42,475 nt of DNA from Chara braunii (taxonomy: Eukaryota; Streptophyta; Charophyceae; Charales; Characeae): contig BFEA01000419.1 in the NCBI GenBank assembly GCA_003427395.1, positions 759,481-801,955 of the forward strand. The letters run 5' to 3'. Of this stretch, positions 10,188 through 18,665 are shown one piece after another (the stretch's first letter is position 1; every line of letters begins with the position of its first letter). Under the pieces are notes generated by a model. The model was not told the DNA's origin. It did not search any database and was given only the letters and a program-made list of their open reading frames with translations. Both the position numbers and the translations under genes were made by a program.

Positions 10188-12451
10188 TTATGTGGCCTTG
10201 TCTTTTGCCTGAAGCTTGTGAATGATGTCCATCATGACAGGGTCTTCCTGATAGGCTCCCACCAACGATTGAGTTACTTCATCAGATATGCCAAAGTCAG
10301 AAACTAGCGCACCTAGGTAATCCGCTCTACGGGATAGCGCATCTGCAACCTTGTTGTACTCTCCCTTCAGATACTCAAGCTTGAAGTCATATTGATCTAT
10401 GACCTCAATCCATCGCTTGAGTGCATCTGAAAGAGCCGGTTGAGTCTTGATCCATTTGAGGGTCTGATGATCAGTCCTCAGATAGAAGAACCTTCCCAAA
10501 AGGAAGTGTCTCCAATGGACAAGTGCCTTGTAGAGAGCATAGAGTTCCCTTTCGTAGGTGGACTTAGCCAACTTCTTCGATGGCATCTTCTTACTCATGT
10601 ACTTANNNNNNNNNNNNNNNNNNNNNNNNNNNNNNNNNNNNNNNNNNNNNNNNNNNNNNNNNNNNNNNNNNNNNNNNNNNNNNNNNNNNNNNNNNNNNNN
10701 TCGGGAACCATGAGAACTTCATGATTCATGAGTGCATGCTTCAATCTCTTGAAAGCACCCTCGCACTCATCACTCCAGTCCCACGGTGTGTCAAGTCGAG
10801 CTAGATCAGTCAAAGGAGAGGCGACTGTAGAATAGTTCTTAACAAAGTTTCTATAGTAGCCGCACATTCCTAAGAATGACCGGACCTCAGTGACTGTCTG
10901 AGGTCGTGGCCAGTCTCGAATACTAGCCACCTTCGCATCTTCCGGCCTAATTCCCTCCGCGGATACTTCATGACCCAAGTATAGTATCTTAGTGCGACCG
11001 AATTCACACTTCTCTAAGTTGACCTTATACTTGTGCTGTCGAAGGAGTGAAAGTACCGACTCAACATGCTGTGCATGCTTCTCGGCAGACTTACTAAAGA
11101 TCAGAATGTCGTCTAGGTAGACCACGACAAACTTATCTAAATGGTCATGGAAGATCCGATTCATAGCGTGCTGGAATGTACTCGGCGCATTGCAAAGACC
11201 AAAGGGCATTACTACAAACTCATACAAACCATAACGAGTCTGAAAAGCTGTCTTGTGTTGGTCCTCAAGTCTTATTGCGATCTTGTGATATCCGGATTTC
11301 AAGTCTATCTTGCTATAGTACTTGCATCCCTGCACCCTATCCAATAGGTCGTCTATGCGAGGTAGAGGCTCTGCGTTCTTCACAGTAATGGCATTGAGGC
11401 CTCTATAGTTAATGCACATCCTCAAAGTACCCCCCTTCTTCAGTACGAATAGCACGGGTGATCCGCAAGGGGAAGTACTAGGCCGAATCCATCCCTTCTC
11501 TGTCAGCTCCTTGAGTTGCTTCCGAAGTTCATCTAACTCGGCAGGGGCCATCCTATAGATCCTTCCCTTTGGGGTCTTACTCCCTGGAATGATTTCTATA
11601 GCGTGGACGACTTCCCTATCAACAACTCCTGTGGGCTCCTCGAACAGATCAGGGAACTTAGCAACGACGCGTTCTATCTCTGGGGGTGTTTTAACGGCCT
11701 CCCCCTTCTCAGAGATATAAACAAGGTACATACCTTCCCTTTGGTTTTGCTTGTAGTAATTGTAGAACGCTGATGCACACAAGCAGCCATAGGTGTCTAC
11801 AATACTGCTGGCCTTGAACTTAGTCAACCTGACAGTTCGGCCATCGGGCAACTTATGCTTGAGCACCTTCTTATCCCAGTCGAACTGGGGCTTAGCAACT
11901 TCAAGGTAGTACATGCCTAACAACATATCAAATGGTAGGTCGTCGCTAACCAAGAACGAGATCTTATGGTTAAGCTCTCCTCCTCCATAGGAGAAGGTAC
12001 AGACTACGTCCTTAATATAGTCTGTTACAATCATGCGCTCCTTATTCGCCAAAGTAGATGCTACAGGTCTACTAAGGTGCTGCACCCGGTCATGTAGGTG
12101 CAGCCTTTCCAAACAGTCGCGACTTACATAATTCCGTTTGGAGCCTATGTCTATGAAGGCACCACATTTGCGGCCTCCTACATCGACCTCGACCACGAAA
12201 TGTTCCCCTCTAGGACCTTTCCTCAGCGCCACCCAAGACTCGCGAGGGTCCTTGTTTGACCACTCACTCTCCAAGTCCTCTAAGGCTTCAGACACATCTA
12301 ACGTACAGAGCATAGTTTGGTCTAGTTGTGTCTGCGGGGTGACTAAGGGGTCATTATCCTTGGCCTTGTCATGAAGTGGGGAGGGTATCAATCCCACTTC
12401 ATCTTGAGTCGAAGCGGCTAATACTTCCACTGGCCCTACGCGTTTCCCGAG
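10188..12451 (-). CDS. Element 1 pol: protease, reverse transcriptase, RNase H
   Basis: The pol frame opens just after a TAG at 12452-12454 and is entered by -1 shift from gag. The protease has FIDIGSKRNYVS, in which the usual D-S/T-G is D-I-G (ATA codon at 12146-12148). RT shows GWIRPSTSPCGSPVLFVLKKGG, CINYRGLNAIT, the catalytic YLDD in VVYLDDILIFS, and EFGRTKILYLGH. RNase H shows STYERELYALYKALVHWRHFLLG, RTDHQTLKW and VADALSR. A 95-base N gap (10606-10700) removes about 32 residues at the RT/RNase H boundary, so the frame across it cannot be checked. A TAA ends the frame at 10188. Confidence 0.93.
10606..10700. other. Assembly gap (95 N)
   Basis: N run within pol of element 1. Family alignment predicts about 32 missing codons here, consistent with a gap close to its true length. 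Confidence 0.99.
12371..12402 (-). promoter_or_regulatory. Perfect 10-bp hairpin downstream of the frameshift site
   Basis: ATGAAGTGGG and its exact complement CCCACTTCAT (12371-12380, 12393-12402) enclose a 12-nt loop. In element RNA it begins 39 nt after the slippery heptamer. That is further than the usual 5-9 nt, so a role in frameshifting is only possible. Confidence 0.4.
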
Positions 12452-13587
12452 CTAGAAGCCTGGGAGTAGGTTGCCCCCATCTTTGGAGCTACCTTCTGCG
12501 TAACCTTAGCGTTCTGGCACTTGTACTGCGAGTGTCCGTACTCCCCTCAGTTGATACAAGCACCACGCGTTCGGCGGTCACGCCACACGTCTTGTTCAAG
12601 ACCTGCCTTTACCCACTCAGCCTGCTTGGTCTGATTGGAGGCGGCCTTCCCTTGACCCCTAGGCTGGCCCTTCCCTCGGCCTGCCGCCTTAGTCTTAACT
12701 ACCGCGGCGAGGGTGCTACCCTCAGCTACCTCCTCGCCGTCAAACTCTGTGTAGTCCATCAGGTCAGTGAGCTCGTCGATCTCAGTTTGGGTCCCATCGG
12801 ACTCCACGATCATCAACTTTGCCCCCTTCTTTTTCCACTCCTGAGGACTCTTCTTCTTCTTTGAGTCATTTCTTGAGGTGGGTTGAGCATTGCCCAGCGT
12901 GGCCTCTAAATCTAAAGCCTTCCTAGACAATGTCTCAAATGAGTGGTACTCTGTGCGTGCCTCACTAGCCAGCAAGTTCCTGATGTTCTCTGGAAGACAT
13001 CTAACGAAAGTTGTTAACAAGAACTGGTCACTGTAGTTGATGCCCGGGACGAGGATCAGGCCCTNAACGGTAGTCNTAAGCTCTCTAACTGANCNGAACT
13101 TGCGTTGGTCTAGTTTATTTATGGCATCAGTGGCCCTTTGCGCCTCTTGTGGGTTATGCCATCGAGCTTCTACCATTTCCATGAACTGGTCTAGAGTCAA
13201 AGACTTGGCCCAATCCGCCATGCGTCGCCCGTACCCAACTTTCACAACTACCCCATCTAGCCATTTGGCTGTCTTACCCTCTAGGTAAGATGCCGCAGTT
13301 ACCACTTCATCCTCTGGCAAGGTCCTCTTGGCCTTCACCCAAACCGGGACCGTCCTCAACCATGTGTTGAGTTCCTCGTCCTTTCTCTCACCTGAGAAGG
13401 CAAGAGGCGGTTTCATTGGGGTCTTGGGATACCATTGACCTTGCGGCTGTCCAAATTGCTGAACAGATTGTTGTGGTGATGTAGCAATCACCGCTGGACC
13501 CGAAGAAGAAGACGCAACAGTCTGGGAGACTGCTGCAGACGTACCACTTGGTTGTGAACCAGCTTGAACTGGAAAAGGGCCTGACAT
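12436..13587 (-). CDS. Element 1 gag (capsid and zinc knuckle)
   Basis: ATG at 13587 opens a 346-codon frame. It has a Pro/Ser/Gln-rich N-terminus, then a retrotransposon capsid domain (LNTWLRTVPVWVKAKR, AAKWLDGVVVK-like, FLLTTFVRCLPENIRNLL), and a Lys-rich and Gly/Gln-rich C-terminus. The RNA-binding zinc knuckle would be C-I-N-C-x4-H-x4-C, but the second Cys codon is TGA (12547-12549). In the same frame the knuckle continues (GEYGHSQYKC) to a TAG at 12436-12438. Three N-containing codons lie near 13060-13095. Gag coats element RNA in cytoplasmic particles. The neighbouring pol is in the -1 frame. Confidence 0.88.
12442..12448 (-). promoter_or_regulatory. Candidate -1 ribosomal frameshift heptamer GGGAAAC
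   Basis: In the gag frame the bases read G-GGA-AAC, a canonical X-XXY-YYZ slippery heptamer. It is followed 3 nt later by the gag TAG. A -1 slip moves reading exactly into the pol frame, which is open only from 12451 onward. Confidence 0.65.
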
Positions 13588-13621
13588 CGCCGTTAACGGC
13601 AGCGACGATTGGGCTGGTGGC

Positions 13622-14284
13622 CTAAATCCGTGTTAGGATGTCCAGGATCTGGTCCAAAGTGCTCTGCATGAAGTCCAACCTGCTGTCCACATGCGCATGC
13701 AGCGACAACATGTTGTTCCTCAACACTTTCATGGGCTCATTCATTCCTGAGTCATCTAAGCCCTCCAGGTCAGCCTTGTCAGACTCTAACGCTTCAAGCC
13801 TGGCTGCTCTATTCTTTATCTCTTTTTCTCTATCGGTAGCTTCTTTCTGTTCCTTCTCTAATTGTGCACGGATCCTTTCGACCTGCTGGAGCTCCCTCAT
13901 CTCCCTTTCGCGAGGAGTCAACGGGCTGAACTGCGAGCCCGCCATTTGACTTGTAGACTGTCTAGAACCTGATGAACTGGAAGTGCCCACGGACCCTGTT
14001 GGCATTCCAAACTGGGGTCCAGACGAGAACGCAACAAAAGTTGCAGCGGAGGATGCTGCTGAAGAAGTCATGGCTGCTGCCCTGGCTGCTGCTGCAGCCT
14101 GTTCCCTAGCTGCAACGTTTGCTGCTGCTCTTGATGCTGCAAGAGCACGGGCTCTGCGTTCGGCGCGAAGCCGTCTTTCTTCTCCCTCGTCTAGGGTCCT
14201 GAACACGTACGGGATCCTACTTGATCTTGCACGTGTTAGTCTACCATCGTCAACTCCCTCCTCGTCGACGTCTGATCCGTTCAT
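13622..14284 (-). CDS. Element 1 ORF upstream of gag, Ala-rich coiled coil
   Basis: A 220-residue frame starting at ATG 14284. It has an acidic N-terminus, an Arg/Ala-rich helical stretch (about residues 35-75), a Ser/Gly-rich spacer, then a charged heptad-like coiled coil (about residues 125-175) and a C-terminal amphipathic segment. I know no named family for it. It lies between the leader and gag, on the same strand. It ends TAG 34 nt before the gag ATG, in a different frame. The gag frame is open back to just before this TAG, so reinitiation, a +1 shift or a fused N-terminal Gag region are all possible. Confidence 0.6.
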   Translation of the reverse strand: MNGSDVDEEGVDDGRLTRARSSRIPYVFRTLDEGEERRLRAERRARALAASRAAANVAAREQAAAAARAAAMTSSAASSAATFVAFSSGPQFGMPTGSVGTSSSSGSRQSTSQMAGSQFSPLTPREREMRELQQVERIRAQLEKEQKEATDREKEIKNRAARLEALESDKADLEGLDDSGMNEPMKVLRNNMLSLHAHVDSRLDFMQSTLDQILDILTRI

Positions 14285-15568
14285 GAATTAGGCAAACATT
14301 GTCTGCACTAGAATCCCCTAGTGGAATCCTACCGCAGCATGTGTCTGACCGGCACCTAATTTTCTAGAAATGGTTGTGTCCGGCAAGTCCCCTACTGTAC
14401 CGATCAAGTGGCATGTCTACAACATTCACACAGATTGACTACATAGTCTAAATGCACTTTGACTTGTTCACTTACAACAGCACAAGATAGAACTGGCTAT
14501 GGTAGTATACTTCAGTCCTACTCTAGTCTGTCTGTGAGGTGTTAGCAGTCTATCCACCAACTAATCAAAAGTACAAAAAAGACCATGTAGCAGATGTATG
14601 ATTGATGTGTATAGCTGTGTATTCAGTTGAGCACCAATTGGAATCTACCCTTCCCCTCAATCCAACCATCCGGACAGCATCTTGAGCAAAGCAGTGTGTT
14701 CATGTGTGTATCGGCCCACCCCTGTGCCCAAGTCAGAGCCAAGCAAGCCAGCCATCCCACTCTTATTTACCCTCGTACGGAAACGAGCCTTACACCCGGA
14801 TGATCTGGCAGATCAGGAGGACTATTAAGAGCGCCCCCATCTCTTCAGGAATTCTTTAACGTCGCAGTCAGGACAACGATCACAGCCAGAATCATACCGA
14901 GTACCCAACCAGAAATGTTTATAGACGGTCTGGTAAGCGTCTCATACAAGGCTGGCACACTTGGCAAGACTTCTATCTGAGTGCAGCAAAGTGCCTTAAT
15001 GGACAGCAGCCATCGCATGCGTGACCTACTCCCATTGGGTTGGCATGGTGACCGTGACCCAGTGCTTCGACCAGGGCCCTTCAGAGGCACCGCCCTTTCT
15101 CCTTCCAGATGCTTCCGGGAAGATTGTCGTCTCTCAAGGTAGTGCGCTCATGACACCTCACCAAAAGAGGGGACTCTCAAGTTGGACTCACTTCCTCACG
15201 GTAAGAAGAGATTGAGAGAGTAGATAAGGTAAGGGATCAACATACCTGGAGATAGCTGCCCCCAACCACAGATTTTCTCACCAATTGAGCTGATGTTGCA
15301 TTTGATGACCGGTCATGACCTCGGTACCACCCACAACGCAATGCAGTGCCACCTTAGTCCAATGCCACATCAGCATGCTCTCATCATCAATCAAACATTC
15401 CGCTGTATCCCACGGCATATACTGCCGTAATAGCCTTCCGGTGCACCCCTCTCTACCCAGGGCGTGCACCTAACGTGGCCTGACGTCACAAGTACCCACT
15501 GCGAAGAAGCATCATCAACGCACCAAGTCTGTATAACGCCAGCATGCCGAAGGTAAGTGGCGATCATA
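14285..15568 (-). other. Element 1 untranslated leader
   Basis: About 1.3 kb between the PBS and the first ORF. No convincing coding frame is present. It would contain the packaging and translation-start context of the element. Confidence 0.6.
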
Positions 15569-15583
15569 CCAGCTCCGATACCA
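15569..15583 (-). other. Element 1 primer-binding site (initiator Met tRNA type)
   Basis: On the minus strand TGGTATCGGAGCTGG starts 3 nt after the 5' LTR. It resembles the TGGTATCAGAGC complement of the plant initiator-Met tRNA 3' end, with one mismatch in the first 12 bases. Confidence 0.8.
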
Positions 15584-15586
15584 AAT

Positions 15587-16638
15587 TGCAAGGAACATGA
15601 GTATGGACGAAGCACAAAAATCCAGAATGCAAAATCACACTGAAGTCCAAGTAGTCCAAGCCAAAGCAGATAGCACAATGGAACCGAGTAACCATCCAAT
15701 TGAGAATGATACAGAAGAATCGTGAGTCAATGTCCATGCCCAACAGGGCAACACCAACAGCATAACCCGAATGTAGCTCTCTCTTGTGAATGGCGCCAGG
15801 CGCCCTATCTACTTCTACAGCCTAGCCTACATCTACAGCAATGAAAGCAACCAGACAACTTGACTACCAGCGAGTGATGATGTCAACACCAATGCTGACC
15901 TCCACCTCCACCAGGTACGTGTCCTCTTCACCCACACTCTCCCTTGTACCCACACAACGCCCTTCACCTCCGAAGACCACCTTCGCCCTTCACCCTTACT
16001 GCACCCTCATGCGGCCCGACTATGGCCGGCAGTGCCTTGCATGTAGGCAGCGCCCTACCGCCTAGCGCTTGCCTGCTTCACCTCAGCGCAACGCTTCTCA
16101 TGCATAGCGCAGCACACATGCATCCGCGCAGCGTGCCCGCAATGCCAGCATTGGCCAAGATCCCAGCCCACCCGCCCTGCTTGCCTATATGCCAGTGCTG
16201 CGTGTGGGCGGCCTCCCTTCAGCCTGCGACAGGGCTCCAGTGGCTGAACCCAGGCCCATTACAGTTGGGGCCCGGGAGATGCAGTTGTGCCTCTCTCGTC
16301 AAGGCCTGCGGCCAGATTCAGACAGTGGGCCGGTTTCCCTTTGCATTTTCGGCCTGGATACCCAGCGTGCATTGTCGGCCTCACGTTCAAGAGCCCAGGG
16401 CCTAACTAACTCAGAGGCCCTGGGCATTTCAGCATTTGCTGAGATCCGAAACTTGGTGTACTCCAACCAACTGGTGTGTTGCAACTGTAAGGACCCCACT
16501 TCGTGAAATGTACGCACAGAGGGCTATTGTTGATTTGCTGGCCCGCCTTCACTTAGGGCGGGCACGAGGCTTGCTGGGGCCTTAGCCCAGAACATGTACA
16601 TCATGGCAAGGCCCCTTCTTGAGGGCTCATTCCTCACA
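15587..16638 (-). repeat. Element 1, 5' LTR
   Basis: A 1052-bp partner of 7695-8739. In element sense it carries the promoter and start of the RNA. No TATA element was assigned with confidence. Confidence 0.92.
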
Positions 16639-16642
16639 CCTG
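16639..16642. repeat. Target-site duplication CCTG, right copy (element 1)
   Basis: Repeats 7691-7694. Confidence 0.7.
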
Positions 16643-17090
16643 CCTTTGTGGCCTGTAAATAAATTGTTCTTCCATGAGACTTCTTTCCTATACATAGGCT
16701 ATTTCCTCCTCTTTCTTTGTAAATAATTTTTCAGCAACCCCTCTCCGGTTTTCACTGCTATGAATTCTGTGTACTGAATCGGCCCATGGCCCTTTCTTTG
16801 TGAATGCATTTGTCATCAAACCCTCTACACCTTTTGGTTGTGCCCAAATATGCCTTTCCCAACTGTGAATGACTTCTCCTTCCTGAACACTTCTTTCCTG
16901 TGCATATGCTGTTCCCTATGTTTTGTCAACGAATTCTCTGCTCCTCACAAAATCGATCATCACACGACGCAGCATCGCTGCGGCGGGTCCACTTGTATAT
17001 ATAAAATATGATATTATATCGTCAAATAAATATGTATAGGTAGATATAGTTCGTTCTGAAATACGTGCTCTGTAATGTTTGCCCCTCCAG
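16643..17090 (+). other. Intronic sequence upstream of the SRFR1-like exon
   Basis: AT-rich, no coding signal. It ends in a pyrimidine-rich TGTTTGCCCCTCCAG splice acceptor at 17076-17090. Confidence 0.6.
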
Positions 17091-17200
17091 GAACCGGGGA
17101 CTTTGCAACAGCCACCTTGATCTGCACAAGCGTGCAGTGAAGGACTACACTCGAGCACTGGAGGTGGACCCGAGGCTCCTAAAGGCATGGATTCAGAAGG
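17091..17200 (+). CDS. SRFR1: SRFR1/TTC13-like TPR protein, internal exon (110 bp)
   Basis: An exon bounded by a CCCCTCCAG acceptor and a GTGAGT donor at 17201. The frame (1 + 36 codons + 1 nt) encodes NRGLCNSHLDLHKRAVKDY followed by TRALEVDPRLLKAWIQK. This is a tetratricopeptide repeat with the expected Ala, Tyr, Ala and Pro positions in helix B and Trp opening the next repeat. The order of residues strongly resembles the N-terminal TPR of plant SRFR1, a nucleo-cytoplasmic adaptor that restrains TNL-type immune receptors in Arabidopsis; TTC13 is the animal relative. The leftover G joins the GC of the exon at 41565 to make Gly. Earlier exons lie outside the window or were not found. Confidence 0.78.
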
Positions 17201-17342
17201 GTGAGTTGCAATAGAAAATATGATGCCAGTGTCTCATTGGTCACCATAGACAGAAAGTTTTCACTTTTGGGTTTAGCATGCACATGTCCTTTTTTAATGA
17301 ATGCTATTTACTATTTTCAGTATTTTGGATCATTTTTTTTTT

Positions 17343-17434
17343 CTCGATTTATGCCTGTCATCCTTGAGTGTGTGGAGGGAGGCATCGTAATCTTCTCTGT
17401 GTCGTTCCAATTTTAACGGATGTCCTGAAGGACA
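17343..17434 (-). pseudogene. U6 snRNA retropseudogene, second copy
   Basis: The minus strand reads GTGTCCTTCAGGACATCC (5' hairpin of U6), GTTAAAATTGGAACGACACAG, AGAAGATTA, then a damaged central part, CAAGGATGACAGGCATAAAT, CGAGA and a run of A (plus-strand T at 17333-17342). It is nearly full length at the 5' end and cut at the 3' end with an A-tail. The catalytic-core region around AGCATGGCCCC is altered, so it is very probably inactive. No target duplication was confirmed. Confidence 0.8.
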
Positions 17435-17700
17435 CTTGAACTTCCTAATGTCCAGGTTGAAATCTTCTTTACAAGTGAGGGATTCAGCAACCGAGTACCC
17501 TCATCCTCTAGTGGGTGGAGTTTGAGAAAGGAGGAGAGTTCCTCTCCGCATGTCAGCATGTACCTGGGCACCAACCCTTGTACAGATCATGTACTAGGTC
17601 GTGCTTGGGGGAAAGTGGCCATCATGTTCTTCTATCAAGGGCTGGTTGGTCATTCCTTCTCCCTTCTCCTGTCTCCCCCTGTCCCTCTCTGCACCCCATC

Positions 17701-17729
17701 ACCAGACACACATGCACACACACATACAC

Positions 17730-17807
<78 letters not shown>
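17701..17807. repeat. (CA)n microsatellite
   Basis: About 100 bp of nearly pure CA dinucleotide. The His/Thr and Cys/Val frames across it are artefacts. Confidence 0.98.
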
Positions 17808-17809
<2 letters not shown>

Positions 17810-18129
17810 AGTTTTATGTATGTCCTCTTTTTCTAAGTACTTTCTATGCATGTATGTGAGCACCTTTAAGAAGTGCCAAACAGTCTGTGGCTAGTTATTT
17901 GGAGTGCCTGTAACACTATTAAGGGGGTCGCTCTGTTCAGGATGCCTGTGCGTACAGTCCCATGGGTTATGACGGACGTTTGTAGGAGTTACTTCCTGGC
18001 TCAGCAGGTGCTGTGGAGTTTGACTTTGTGGTGTGAGTAGGTGATGGCTGGCTTTGGCCGGTGTGTGAACTGCCTGGTCTGCATACCTCTGCTGCCGTGC
18101 TTCTTACCAGCTTGCCATGTCTTGCCCTG

Positions 18130-18665
18130 TCTGCTAGCCGTGTGGTCTAGTTACCTTGTCAGTGGTGTTCTGGGCCGTGCCGCATCGTTGCCTCGTTGCC
18201 CTTCTGCACACTTTGCTTGTCCGTGCACTTTGCTTGTGTGCCGCGTAGCTTTGCTGCTTTGTCAGCACTGCCTTGTGCTTTGCTGTGTTGTTGCCTTGGT
18301 TTGGTTGCCTTGTCAGTGGTGTTTTGGGCCTCACTGCCTTGTTGCCTTGTTGCCTTGTTGCCCTGTGTGCCGTTTAGCTTGGCTGCTTTGTCCGCGCTGC
18401 CTTGTGCTTTGCTGTGCTGTTGCCTTGCGGCCCGTCCACTTGGACTGCCTTGCCGTGCAGTGTGCTTGTGCATTGTGTAGTCTGGCTGCTTTGTTAGCGC
18501 TGCCTTGCGCTTCACTGCGCTGTTGCCTGGTGGCCCATCCCCGTGACTTGCCTTGTCTTTCTGTGTGATGTACCTGTTTGCCTTGTAGTTTGGCTGCCTC
18601 ATCAGGGCTGCCTTGGGCCTTGTTGCATCGTTGATCTGCTGCTTGTGCTGCAGTATGTCCACGTT
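18130..18665. repeat. Degenerate CTGCCTTG-rich minisatellite
   Basis: Blocks of the type GCTGCTTTGTCAGCACTGCC then TTGTGCTTTGCTG recur near 18250, 18380, 18482 and 18592, and the GTGGTGTT.TGGGCC block recurs near 18164 and 18316. Unit length is roughly 100-130 bp. Long open frames on both strands (Cys/Leu-rich, and Lys/Ala/Gln-rich) are by-products of the repeat. Confidence 0.75.

Larger units (their letters stand above)
7695..16638 (-). mobile_element. Element 1: near-complete Ty3/gypsy chromovirus
   Basis: Two nearly identical LTRs (7695-8739 and 15587-16638) flank, in minus-strand order, a primer-binding site, a leader, a 220-codon ORF, gag, and pol with protease, RT, RNase H, integrase and C-terminal chromodomain, then a polypurine tract. 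The LTRs read TGTGAGG...CTTGCA in element sense. The flanks carry a CCTG duplication. By eye the LTRs differ by about 11 substitutions and one 7-bp indel, so the insertion is recent. The coding region has several isolated lesions and a 95-base assembly gap. It sits upstream of the SRFR1-like exon at 17091, antisense to that gene. Confidence 0.93.

Noticed and set aside
12138-12864. Plus-strand ORFs across element 1 gag and protease
   Set aside because: Shadows of the minus-strand gag/pol frames, which carry all recognisable motifs.
17515-17894. His/Thr and Val/Cys repeat proteins
   Set aside because: Translation of the (CA)n microsatellite.
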